A program made the translations under genes and the position numbers. A stretch of 64,000 bases of DNA. Origin: Pseudomonadota bacterium. Its GTDB lineage: Bacteria > Pseudomonadota > Alphaproteobacteria > Rhizobiales > Beijerinckiaceae. The notes below the pieces were generated by a model, which was not told the DNA's origin, made no database searches, and worked only from the letters and a program-made list of their open reading frames with translations. Each line of letters begins with the position of its first letter. Position 1 is the first letter of the stretch. Below are positions 36,582 to 44,956 of this stretch, one piece after another. Location of the stretch: the NCBI GenBank assembly GCA_021813805.1, contig JAKAJL010000001.1:1-64000 (forward strand), given 5' to 3'.

Positions 36582-39500
36582 TCACGGCGCCGCCATGGCC
36601 GCAGCCGCCGGCTTGGCCAGCCGCCGCTCCCTGCGGCGCACGAAGAAGGCCATGACCGCGACGAAGAACACCGGAACAAAAAACACGGTCAGGATGGTCG
36701 CGGAAACCATGCCGCCGAAAACCCCGGTTCCCAGCGCCTGCTGGCTCCTCGCGCTCGCGCCGGTTGCGATCATCAGCGGCACGACGCCCAGGATGAAAGC
36801 GAGCGAGGTCATCACGATCGGCCGGAACCGCAGGCGCGCGGCCTCAATCGTGGCCGCCACCAGCGTCAGCCCCTGCGCCCGCAGATCGCGCGCGAATTCG
36901 ATGATCAGAATGGCGTTTTTCGCCGAAAGCCCGACGATGGTGATAAGCCCCACGGTGAAATAAACGTCGTTTGGCAGACCTTTGAGATAAGCCGCGACGA
37001 CGCAACCCACAATGCCGAGCGGGGCGGCGAGCATGATCGAGAACGGAATCGCCCAGCTTTCATAGAGCGCCGCCAGGCACAGGAAGACGAACAGAACCGA
37101 AAGTCCGAGCAGGAAGGCTGCCTGGGAGCCCGCGAGTTTTTCTTGCAACGACTGCCCGGTCCAATCGTAGCCGAAACCGTTCGGCAGCGTCGACATCAGC
37201 CGCTCCATTTCCGCGATGGCGTCGCCGCTGGAATGGCCGGGCTTCGGCTCGCCGGTCAGGCGCACGGCGGGATAGCCGTTGAAGCCGACGATCTGGGTCG
37301 GCCCGACCGCCCATTGCAATCGCGCGAAGGCTGAAAGCGGCACCATCTCGCCGGCCTTGTTGCGCACGCTGTAGGTGAGGATGTCCTCGGCATGGACGCG
37401 CTTGGTTTCGTCCGCCTGCACCACAACGCGCTGGGCGCGGCCGCGATTGATGAAATCGTTGACGTAGATCGAACCCAGATGGGTGGAGATGACGTCGTTC
37501 ACGTCGGCGAAGGACACGCCGAGCGCGCCGGCCTTTTCACGGTCGATCTCAACGCGCACCAGCGGCGCGCCCGGCAGGCCCTCCTCCACGATCTTCTCCA
37601 GCACGGGCGATTGCGCGGATTCCGCGAACAGCTTGTCCTTCGCAGCCATCAATGCCTCGTAACCGCGCTGCCCGCGATCTTGCAGACGAAACGAGAAGCC
37701 GGAGGTGTTGCCGAGATTGGGGATCGGCGGCGGAGCCAGCAGCGAGGTCTGCGCGTCGGCGATGCGCGCAAGATAAGGGTTCGCGCGCGCGATGATCGCA
37801 TCGGCCGAATCATTGGCTCCGCGCTGCGACCAATCCTTCAGCGTAATGAAGGCCTGCGCCGTCATCGAGCCCTGGCCGGAAAAACTGTAGCCGGTGATGA
37901 AGGTGACGGATTCGACGGCCGGCTCTTTCAGCAACTGGCTCTCGACCCGCCTGACGACATCCAGCGCGCGCGTGGCGCTGGCGTCCGAGGGCAAGAGAAC
38001 GTCGGCCATGACATAGCCCTGGTCGTCGACCGGCACGAAGCCCGACGGCGCCTTCCACAGGCCATAGCCCATGGCCGCGACGATGGCGAGATAAAGCGCG
38101 AGAAAGGCGAGGCGCCGCCCTACCGCCCACCGCGCCAGTCCGACGTAACGGTCCGTCAGGCGTTCGAAAAAGCGGTTGAACGCGCCGAAAAAGCCCGTCT
38201 TCTCGTGATGTTTGGCGTCGAGCGGCTTGAGCAGCGTGGCGCACAGCGCCGGCGTCAGCGTCAACGCCAGGAAGGCGGAAAAACCGATCGACACGACCAT
38301 GGCGGCGGAAAACTGCTGGTACATGATGCCAACGGAGCCGGGGAAGAAAGCCATGGGGACGAACACCGCCATCAACACCATGGTGATGCCGATCACCGCG
38401 CCGGTGATCTGCTCCATCGCCTTGACGGTGGCTTCGCGGGGCGAGAGCCCCTCCTTCGCCATGATGCGCTCGACGTTCTCGACCACCACAATGGCGTCGT
38501 CGACGAGAATGCCGATCGCCAGCACCATGCCGAACATGGTGAGCACGTTGATCGAAAGGCCCAGCGCGAAGAGCGCGCCGGAGGTGCCGAGCAGCGCGAT
38601 CGGCACGACGATGATCGGGATCAGCGTGTAGCGGAAGTTTTGCAGGAACAGGAACATCACCAGAAAGACGAGGACGACCGCCTCGGCCAGCGTCATCAAC
38701 ACCTTTTTCACCGAGGCTTTGACCACTGGCGTGACGTCATAGGACACCTCAGCCTTCACGCCAGGCGGAAAAAACTGCTCCAACTCGGCCAAGCGCGCGC
38801 GAACAGCGGCGCTGGTGGCCAGCGCGTTGCCGGTCGGTGCCAGCTGGACGGCGATCGCGGCCGCCGGCTTGCCGTTGAGGCGCGTGGAAAATGCGTAGGT
38901 CAGCCCGCCGACCTCGATGCGCGCGACATCGCGCAGCCGCACGGCGCCGCCGTTGGGATTGGAGCGCAGCACGATGGCGCCGAATTCTTCCGGCGATTCC
39001 AGCTGGCCCTTCACCAGCACCATGTTCTGGGTGCGCTCGGCGGACGGACTCGGCGGCTGCGCCAGCATGCCCGAGGACACCAGGGCGTTTTGCGCGCGGA
39101 TCGCGGAGGTCACGTCCTCGGTGGCCAGCGAATAGCCGCGCATCCTGTCGGGATCGAGCCAGACGCGCATGGCGCGCTCGGTCGAGAACAATCTGACGCG
39201 TCCAACGCCATTCACACGGCGCAATTCGGGGAGAACATAACGGGTGGCGACATCGCCGAGGCCGATCTCGTCGAGCGAACCGTCGGGCGACGTGAGCGTG
39301 ACGAATTGCAGGATGGCGGTCGAGGCTTCGAGAATGGCGACGCCTTGCTGCTGCACGGCCGGCGGCAGGCGCTGCTCGATGCGCTTGATGCGGTTCTGCA
39401 CGTCGACGGCGGCGAGCGCGAGGTCGGTTCCCGGCTTGAAATCGACGTTGATCTCGACTTCGCCCGTCGTGTCGCCGGTCGATTCGAAATTCAGCAGGTT

Positions 39501-39719
39501 GGCCGCGCCCGAAAGCTCCTCCTCGATTACGCGCGTGACGGAATAGTAGAGGTCCTGCGGGGATGCCCCGGGATAGGAGGTCGAAATCGAGACCGAGGGC
39601 GGCGCCACTATGGGATATTGCGACACCGGCAGAAATGGCAGCGCGAGTATGCCGCCGAGGCAAATGAAGATCGCAATGACCCAGGCGAAGACCGGTCGCG
39701 CGATGAAAAAGGCGGGCAT
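36582..39719 (-). CDS. RND multidrug efflux permease (HAE1/AcrB type)
   Basis: A 1045-residue inner-membrane proton/drug antiporter. It starts MPAFFIARPVFAWVIAIFIC, has the paired aspartates in GILVDDAIVVVENVER on helix 4 and the lysine in GLSAKNAILIIEFA on helix 10, the proton relay of HAE1 pumps. The large periplasmic loops (about 40-330 and 560-870) form pore and docking domains; VPVDDQGYVMADVLLP is the typical second-half opening. It lies 52 bases downstream of its adaptor gene in the same direction. No outer-membrane channel gene is adjacent, so a shared TolC is expected. Substrates are not predictable. Confidence 0.95.
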   Translation of the reverse strand: MPAFFIARPVFAWVIAIFICLGGILALPFLPVSQYPIVAPPSVSISTSYPGASPQDLYYSVTRVIEEELSGAANLLNFESTGDTTGEVEINVDFKPGTDLALAAVDVQNRIKRIEQRLPPAVQQQGVAILEASTAILQFVTLTSPDGSLDEIGLGDVATRYVLPELRRVNGVGRVRLFSTERAMRVWLDPDRMRGYSLATEDVTSAIRAQNALVSSGMLAQPPSPSAERTQNMVLVKGQLESPEEFGAIVLRSNPNGGAVRLRDVARIEVGGLTYAFSTRLNGKPAAAIAVQLAPTGNALATSAAVRARLAELEQFFPPGVKAEVSYDVTPVVKASVKKVLMTLAEAVVLVFLVMFLFLQNFRYTLIPIIVVPIALLGTSGALFALGLSINVLTMFGMVLAIGILVDDAIVVVENVERIMAKEGLSPREATVKAMEQITGAVIGITMVLMAVFVPMAFFPGSVGIMYQQFSAAMVVSIGFSAFLALTLTPALCATLLKPLDAKHHEKTGFFGAFNRFFERLTDRYVGLARWAVGRRLAFLALYLAIVAAMGYGLWKAPSGFVPVDDQGYVMADVLLPSDASATRALDVVRRVESQLLKEPAVESVTFITGYSFSGQGSMTAQAFITLKDWSQRGANDSADAIIARANPYLARIADAQTSLLAPPPIPNLGNTSGFSFRLQDRGQRGYEALMAAKDKLFAESAQSPVLEKIVEEGLPGAPLVRVEIDREKAGALGVSFADVNDVISTHLGSIYVNDFINRGRAQRVVVQADETKRVHAEDILTYSVRNKAGEMVPLSAFARLQWAVGPTQIVGFNGYPAVRLTGEPKPGHSSGDAIAEMERLMSTLPNGFGYDWTGQSLQEKLAGSQAAFLLGLSVLFVFLCLAALYESWAIPFSIMLAAPLGIVGCVVAAYLKGLPNDVYFTVGLITIVGLSAKNAILIIEFARDLRAQGLTLVAATIEAARLRFRPIVMTSLAFILGVVPLMIATGASARSQQALGTGVFGGMVSATILTVFFVPVFFVAVMAFFVRRRERRLAKPAAAAMAAP

Positions 39720-39771
39720 GAAGTCGGGACTCCCAAAAAGATTTCAGGACGGTCTTGTTGACGAAGCGCGG

Positions 39772-40953
39772 CTAGTCCCTGTCCGCCTGGGCTTCCGTTC
39801 GGCCGAGCGAAACAGGCCGGGGATCGACGTGATCGCCGGACATGAATTTCTGAAACCCTTCGACGACGACGCGGTTGCCGGGGTGAAGCCCTTCCTCCAC
39901 CACGACCTGTTCGCCAAGCGTGCGTCCGAGCCGCACCGGCTGAAGCAGGGCGCGCCCCTGGTCGTTGACGACAAAAACCTCGGCGCCGCCGGCGTTGTTG
40001 CGCTGAATCGCCTGGCGCGGCACGGTGATGGTGTTGGCGCGCACGCCTTCCTCGATCTGCACGCGCACATAGGCGCCCGGCAGCAGGAGCGCCTCGGGGT
40101 TCGGAAATTGAGCGCGTAACGTCACCTCGTTGGTGCCGGGATCGACGGTGACGTCGGAAAACAGCAGCTTGCCTTCCAGCGGGTAGGTCTTGCCATTTTC
40201 GAGGATCAGCCGCGTGCGGACGGCGCCGCCGCTTTTCGGCTTCAAGCCGCCGCGTTCCATCTCATCATTCAGGGCATTCATTTCGGCGACCGATTGGGTG
40301 AAATCGGCGTAGATCGGATCGAGTTGCTGGATGGTGGCGAAGGGCAGGAGCTGGTTCTCCGAAGCGAGCGCGCCTTCCGTCACCAGGGCGCGGCCGATAC
40401 GACCGGCAATCGGCGCCCGGACGGTGGCGTATTCGAGATTGACTTCGGCGCGCCGAACCGCGGCCTTCTTCGCCATCACATCCGCTTCGGCCTGCCGCTT
40501 GTCGGCCAACGCAAGGTCATATTGCGCCGGCGCGGTGGACTGGCTTTTGAGAAGCTCCTTGAAACGATCCTCCAGGCGCGAGGCGTGGAATAGGCTCGCC
40601 TCCGCCTTGGCCAGCGCCGCGCGGGCGCTGTCGAGATCGATCTGGAACGGCGTCGGATCGATGCGGTAGAGCACCGCGCCCTTCTCGACCACCCCACCCT
40701 GTTCGAAGGCGCGTTCGAGCACGATGCCGGACACGCGCGGACGGACTTCCGCGATGCGCATCGGCGCGATACGGCCGGGCGCGTCCTTGGTCATCACCAC
40801 TTCCTTGCGCTCGACAGTGACGACGCCGACCAGAGGCCGCGCGTTCTTTTGCGGCGCGCCCGCATCGGGCTCAGCGCGCGCGCAGGTGGCGGAAAGGGCG
40901 GCGGCGATCGCCAGGGCCGCCCAAAACCTTCGACCGTTCGTTGTCGCCAGCAT
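39772..40953 (-). CDS. RND efflux periplasmic adaptor (membrane-fusion protein)
   Basis: A 393-residue adaptor. Residues 1-27 form a signal peptide (FWAALAIAAALSATCARA). The lipoyl-like region is IAEVRPRVSGIVLERAFEQG, followed by an alpha-hairpin (LDSARAALAKAEASLFHASR onward), a second half-lipoyl motif TVRAPIAGRIGRALVTEGAL, and a beta-barrel with VPRQAIQRN. No lipobox cysteine is seen. It bridges the permease at 36582-39719 to an outer-membrane channel. The start at 40953 (MLATTNGRRF) is preferred over one 18 codons upstream because it leaves a normal signal peptide. Confidence 0.92.
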   Translation of the reverse strand: MLATTNGRRFWAALAIAAALSATCARAEPDAGAPQKNARPLVGVVTVERKEVVMTKDAPGRIAPMRIAEVRPRVSGIVLERAFEQGGVVEKGAVLYRIDPTPFQIDLDSARAALAKAEASLFHASRLEDRFKELLKSQSTAPAQYDLALADKRQAEADVMAKKAAVRRAEVNLEYATVRAPIAGRIGRALVTEGALASENQLLPFATIQQLDPIYADFTQSVAEMNALNDEMERGGLKPKSGGAVRTRLILENGKTYPLEGKLLFSDVTVDPGTNEVTLRAQFPNPEALLLPGAYVRVQIEEGVRANTITVPRQAIQRNNAGGAEVFVVNDQGRALLQPVRLGRTLGEQVVVEEGLHPGNRVVVEGFQKFMSGDHVDPRPVSLGRTEAQADRD

Positions 40954-41052
40954 GTGTTTCAGCTTCGCTCCAATCTTCGTTTGCCGTTGGCGCGCGCGGC
41001 GCGACACGCGGCGGGGCGCATTTCGGCTCGTGGACTAACATACGGGGCGAAC

Positions 41053-41265
41053 CTAGGCGGCGATGTCCTCGTCGCCCGGCGCCTCGAAATCCGCCGCGAC
41101 GACTCCCATGGCGCCAGCTTCCGCCGCTTCGCCGGCGAGGCCCGCCGGCTTGCCGCCCAAAGTCCGGACAGGCGGTTGCGGCGCGCGGTCACCCGGAACG
41201 CCATTTCCTCCCTGTGCTTGAACTCGGCTTCCTGGCCTTTTCGCGCGATCCCCGAGACCGTTCAT
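41053..41265 (-). pseudogene. ATPase inhibitor subunit zeta (DUF1476, PF07345), two compensating frameshifts
   Basis: From ATG 41265 (AGGAGGA upstream) the frame reads MNGLGDRAK. After an AAAA run near 41240 the family pattern continues in another frame as GQEAEFKHREEMAFRVTARR and NRLSGLWAA. Near 41157 it returns to the first frame as KPAGLAGEAAEAGAMGVVAA, DFEAPGDEDIAA-stop. Pieced together this is the zeta subunit of alphaproteobacterial F1-ATPase, a small protein whose N-terminus blocks ATP hydrolysis. The +1/-1 pair changes about 28 residues; the product as written would lack the helical core. It is shorter at the C-terminus than usual. Confidence 0.75.
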
Positions 41266-41894
41266 GTTTGCAAGGTCCTCCTCGTTCCTCAATCGGCCAC
41301 AGGGATCGTCCAACGGCGCGCGCAGTCCGCGCGTCCGCCGGGGGCGGCGCGCCAAGCTCGCGGCGCGTGTTTGAACCTGTGCTTCATCGACATCGCGGCG
41401 CCTTTCGCGGGGGCCGTATGCGTGGCGGAAGCTGTGTGGCCTGGTCGGGGAGTTCGTTGAAGACGAGGGCCCCGCGACATCCACCGCCTCCGGCGCAACG
41501 GCGCGGGATACGGCGATCCGACATCGCGAGGTTGCCCGACACGCGTCGGGGTCCTCGCCAGAGGGGCCCGGATCATTTTTGTTGCGAGCGATATAGGAGG
41601 CTTGGCCGCGCTGTTCAAGAGAGCGCGCGCCGCCGCCGTCTGGCGCGACGATGCGAGGTGCGTTGCAACCGAGAAGGGAACGCCAGCCGGCGCTCCGGCT
41701 CCGACGATCCGGGCTCCGGCGCGCCCGGCGCTCGTCCGCTCAAGCTCTATAGGAACAGCGGATCGCCCTGGCGACGGACCGAGCGACGTAGGCGCGCGAC
41801 GACCTTTTTCCACTGACTGCCGCAACGGATTTCAGTTGGACAAGGCCCGAGCCGAGAGAAGCTATTTTTCTTTCAATCTCATGGGCTTTGGAAA
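41266..41894. other. No supported gene
   Basis: About 630 bases between the zeta relic and tRNA-Val. Open frames on both strands are Arg/Pro/Ala-rich and have no recognisable domain or convincing ribosome-binding site. No repeats or terminators stand out. Confidence 0.5.
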
Positions 41895-41969
<75 letters not shown>

Positions 41970-42044
41970 GCCGCCGGCCGGAATATTTCCGGTCGGCCCG
42001 TCAAGGGTTCGGGGTGTATATCGATTCGGGTTGGAGGGCGCAAG

Positions 42045-42107
42045 CCGCCGCAGGCAAAAAGATGTCCGCCGCAGGCAAAAAGATGTTCGCCGCATGCAAA
42101 AAAGTCG
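42045..42107. repeat. 21-bp tandem repeat, three copies
   Basis: Units at 42045-42065 and 42066-42086 share CCGCCGCAGGCAAAAAGATGT exactly; the third at 42087-42107 has several changes. The array is noncoding, between tRNA-Val and the cpdR stop, and may be a slippage product or part of the cpdR 3' untranslated region. Confidence 0.75.
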
Positions 42108-42132
42108 GCTGTCGCGAGCAAAAACCTTTCGA

Positions 42133-42513
42133 TCAGGCAGCGAGGAGCCGGGTCACTTCGTTAACCAGATCGCGCAGATGGAAGGGCTTGGACAGAACCT
42201 TGGCATGGCGCGGCGCCTGGTTGTCCGGATTGAGCGCCACGGCGGCGAAGCCGGTGATGAACATCACCTTGATGTCGGGGTCGAGTTCGGTGGCGCGGCG
42301 CGCCAATTCGATGCCATCCATTTCGGGCATGACAATGTCGGTGAGAAGAAGCTCGAACGGCTCCTCGCGCAGCCGGTTATAGGCCTCAAGCCCATTATCG
42401 AAGGAAACCACCGAATAGCCGGCGTTCTGCAGGGCCTTGACCAGGAACCGGCGCATGTCGTTGTCGTCTTCGGCCAGAAGAATCTTCACCATCGTGTCCA
42501 TTTGCCGACTCAT
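42133..42513 (-). CDS. cpdR: CpdR-type single-domain response regulator
   Basis: A 126-residue receiver domain without an output domain. VKILLAEDDNDMRRFLVKAL, the phospho-acceptor aspartate in LLLTDIVMPEMDG, ELDPDIKVMFITGFAAVAL and KVLSKPFHLRDLVNEVTRLL match alphaproteobacterial CpdR almost residue by residue. CpdR controls polar localisation and adaptor loading of the ClpXP protease during the cell cycle. MSRQMD at 42513 is used as start (GAAGGGTGAAG upstream); starts at 42501 or 42492 are possible. The divergent amidohydrolase and hisN genes beside it are a conserved neighbourhood in Rhizobiales. Confidence 0.95.
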   Translation of the reverse strand: MSRQMDTMVKILLAEDDNDMRRFLVKALQNAGYSVVSFDNGLEAYNRLREEPFELLLTDIVMPEMDGIELARRATELDPDIKVMFITGFAAVALNPDNQAPRHAKVLSKPFHLRDLVNEVTRLLAA

Positions 42514-42664
42514 GTCGTTCTCGTCTTCACCCTTCCGATAAAGCCTCATCGTGGTAAATAACAGGTGAAATTTCTTCAATACGGCGGCACAGTCAACACG
42601 CCAGAACCGCGCTTTCGCGCTGGACAATCGGCTTGCGCGCGGTCATCCTAATTATTAGGTAAAA

Positions 42665-43618
42665 ATGCTCAGACGCAAGGCCGGCCCAATCGAAATGGAA
42701 CCCAGGATGCAGGCTTTCCCTGCCGAAGCTGAACACGCCGGACCTCTTTGCGAGACGATCGAGCCGGAGCGACTGACTTCGCCTCTGGTGTTTTCCTCGC
42801 CCCATTCCGGCCGGTTCTATAGCCGGAATTTTCTTGCCGCCTCGGCGCTTGACCTTCACAGCCTGCGCAGTTCCGAGGACGTCGCGGTGGACGATCTTTT
42901 CTCCGCCGCGACGACTCATGGCGCGCCGCTGCTGCGCGCCAATTTTCCCCGCGCCTTCCTGGACGTCAATCGCGAGCCCTATGAGCTCGACCCGAAATTA
43001 TTCGCCGACCCTCTTCCGGATTACGCCAATGTCCGCTCGCTCCGGGTGGCCAGCGGGCTCGGCACGATCGCGCGTGTGGTGTCCGAGGGCCGGCCGATCT
43101 ATCGCCAGCGCCTCGCCCTCGCCGAGGCGCTGGCGCGGATCGAATCCTGCTACAAGCCCTATCACGCCATGCTCGAAGGCCTTCTGGCGCGCGCCGTCGA
43201 AAAATTTGGAATCGTTTATCTGGTCGATTGCCATTCCATGCCGTCGCGCATGCCGACGGGCGACTCCCGGCGTCCTTACGAGCCGGTGAATGCCGATTTC
43301 GTGATCGGCGATCGCCATGGTTCGACCTGCGACCCGGCTTTTTCTCATCGCGTCCATTCCCAGCTCTCGGCCATGGGCTATCGCGTCGCCCGCAACAAGC
43401 CCTATGCCGGAGGCTATATCACCACCAGCTACGCCAGCCGCTCGCGCAAGCGTCATGCCCTGCAGATCGAGGTCAACCGCGCTCTCTATCTCGACGAGGC
43501 CACGCTGCGGCCGCTGCCGCGCCATGAAAAAATCAAGGCCGATCTTTCACGCCTCATCGCGGATATCGCCGCCGAATTTCCGGGATTTGGCTCCAACTGG
43601 CGCACCGCCGCGGAATAG
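42665..43618 (+). CDS. N-formylglutamate amidohydrolase family protein
   Basis: A protein of up to 317 residues of the FGase family (HutG-like). The metal-binding motifs are VFSSPHSGRFYSRNFL near the N-terminus and LVDCHSMPSRMPTGD in the middle; FVIGDRHGSTCDPAFSHRVH and GGYITTSYASRSRKRHALQI, then EVNRALYL, complete the conserved core. The family hydrolyses N-formyl-L-glutamate, but members beside cpdR are not next to other histidine-utilisation genes, so the true substrate may differ. The start is uncertain (42665, 42695 or 42710; none has a strong ribosome-binding site). Divergent from cpdR. Confidence 0.85.
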   Translation: MLRRKAGPIEMEPRMQAFPAEAEHAGPLCETIEPERLTSPLVFSSPHSGRFYSRNFLAASALDLHSLRSSEDVAVDDLFSAATTHGAPLLRANFPRAFLDVNREPYELDPKLFADPLPDYANVRSLRVASGLGTIARVVSEGRPIYRQRLALAEALARIESCYKPYHAMLEGLLARAVEKFGIVYLVDCHSMPSRMPTGDSRRPYEPVNADFVIGDRHGSTCDPAFSHRVHSQLSAMGYRVARNKPYAGGYITTSYASRSRKRHALQIEVNRALYLDEATLRPLPRHEKIKADLSRLIADIAAEFPGFGSNWRTAAE

Positions 43619-44035
43619 GCTCGAAGCCCACAAGGTCGGACCGCAGGCAAAAAAAGACCGCCGACAGGATCGTCAGCGGCCCAAGTCAGGGGAGGAAACG
43701 CCCAAAACGGGCGTTTGCGGCAGCGTGCCGCAATGCACAATATGAGGTTGCGATGCACAAAACACAAGAGGGTCGGGTCGACGTTCCTCAACGAGCGCGA
43801 TGCAGGAGCGCGATTCAGCTGCGCGCGTGATCCGTGCAGCCCGACAACCTCTTGCTGAGGTTATTGATAAAACAGAAAAAACAACAGCTTGACGCGTTTT
43901 GCTCGGCCTGTCCTTTGGTCGCTGCGGCGCCATTCTCCCGCGGCGCTGTCCAAGCCGCCTCAATGGACTCGCTTTAGGCACTGCTTCATGGCATGTCTCG
44001 CATGAGACCAAAGTCGGCCATGGAGGAGGGGAAAG
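43619..44035. other. Intergenic region with two adjacent hairpins; no gene
   Basis: 417 bases between the amidohydrolase and hisN. AAACGCCC/GGGCGTTT (43696-43716, loop AAAAC) is followed directly by GCGGCA/TGCCGC (43717-43731, loop GCG). Neither has a T-run. Beyond them ATGCACAA occurs twice within about 25 bases. A small RNA or mRNA-end structure is possible; no protein is supported. Confidence 0.5.
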
Positions 44036-44839
44036 ATGACGGCGGTGGATTTCCTACCCTTCGTCGACCGGTTGGCGCAGGTTTCGGGCGAAGCGATCAT
44101 GCCCTTCTTTCGCGCCGCCTTCACGATGGAGGACAAATCCGCCGGCGGCGTCTTCGATCCGGTCACCGAGGCCGACCGCGCCGCCGAAGCCGCCATGCGC
44201 CGCCTGATCGGCGAAGCCTTTCCTCATCACGGGGTGATCGGCGAGGAATTCGGCGCGACCGACGAGCAAGCGGAATATGTCTGGGTGCTCGACCCGATCG
44301 ACGGCACCAAGAGCTTCATCTCCGGCCTCCCCCTATGGGGCACTTTGATCGGCCTGCTGCACAGGAACGCGCCCTGCTACGGCCTGATGCACCAGCCCTT
44401 CACCCGCGAAAAATTCTTCGGCGACGGCGCGCAGGCCCATTGGACCGGGCCGGGGCTGCATGGCGAGAGCGCGGCGCGCCGCCTGTTCGCCCGCCCCTGC
44501 TCCGGGCTCGACCGCGCCACCTTGATGACGACCTCGCCCAAGCTCATTCCGAAGCCGCTGCGTCCGCGGTATAACGCCCTGGAGGACAAGGTCCGCCTGC
44601 CGCGCTATGGCGCGGATTGCTATGCCTATTGCATGCTGGCGGCCGGCCATGTCGATCTGGTCGTCGAGGCGGGGCTGAACATTTATGACATCGTCGCCCT
44701 GATCCCGATCGTGCGCGGCGCCGGCGGGGTGATCACGACCTGGGACGGCGGCGACCCGACCAGGGGCGGCGCGATCGTCGCCGCGGGCGACAAGCGTGTC
44801 CATGAGCAGGCCCTCGAGGCGCTCAACGCCAAATCCTGA
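44036..44839 (+). CDS. hisN: Histidinol-phosphatase of the inositol-monophosphatase family
   Basis: A 267-residue metal-dependent phosphatase. The metal site is formed by GVIGEEFG (Glu) and WVLDPIDGTKSFISG (Asp-Pro-Ile-Asp-Gly-Thr), with the third aspartate in GLNIYDIVALIPIVRGAGGV. AxxGHVDLVVEAG completes the fold. In alphaproteobacteria this subclass near cpdR is HisN, the histidinol-phosphate phosphatase of histidine synthesis; inositol-phosphate hydrolysis cannot be ruled out by sequence alone. GGAGGGGAAAG precedes the ATG. Confidence 0.88.
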   Translation: MTAVDFLPFVDRLAQVSGEAIMPFFRAAFTMEDKSAGGVFDPVTEADRAAEAAMRRLIGEAFPHHGVIGEEFGATDEQAEYVWVLDPIDGTKSFISGLPLWGTLIGLLHRNAPCYGLMHQPFTREKFFGDGAQAHWTGPGLHGESAARRLFARPCSGLDRATLMTTSPKLIPKPLRPRYNALEDKVRLPRYGADCYAYCMLAAGHVDLVVEAGLNIYDIVALIPIVRGAGGVITTWDGGDPTRGGAIVAAGDKRVHEQALEALNAKS

Positions 44840-44871
44840 CGGGCGCTCCGCGGTTCAATATCGTTTCAGGA

Positions 44872-44956
44872 GGCCGCCTGCGCCGCCAAGCTCGGTTCTA
44901 TGAGGCGGCCTGCGCCGCCAAGCTCGGTTCTATGAGGCGGCCTGCGCCGCCTCATG
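44872..44956. repeat. 32-bp tandem repeat, nearly three copies, carrying a stop codon
   Basis: The unit begins at about 44873, 44905 and 44937 with exact 32-base spacing; the first copy differs at its start (GCCGCC for GCGGCC) and the third is partial. Each unit contains a GGCGGC/GCCGCC hairpin and, on the minus strand, the last codons and stop (Ala-Ser-TAG) of the hydrolase ending at 44930, so the 3' end of that gene has been duplicated in tandem. The repeated hairpins may work as a transcript end between convergent genes. Confidence 0.85.

Noticed and set aside
37392..39761. Long plus-strand open frame of 789 codons
   Set aside because: Antisense to the RND permease; composition (His/Arg/Asp-rich) is the usual mirror of a GC-rich membrane protein.
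40849..41460. Plus-strand open frame upstream of the adaptor gene
   Set aside because: Arg/Ala-rich and antisense to both the adaptor start and the zeta relic, with no recognisable domain.
41289..41825. Minus-strand open frame of 178 codons before tRNA-Val
   Set aside because: Arg/Pro/Ala-rich with no domain and no convincing start; kept as noncoding.
43889..43894. TTGACG as a -35 box before hisN
   Set aside because: No acceptable -10 sequence at the right distance was found.
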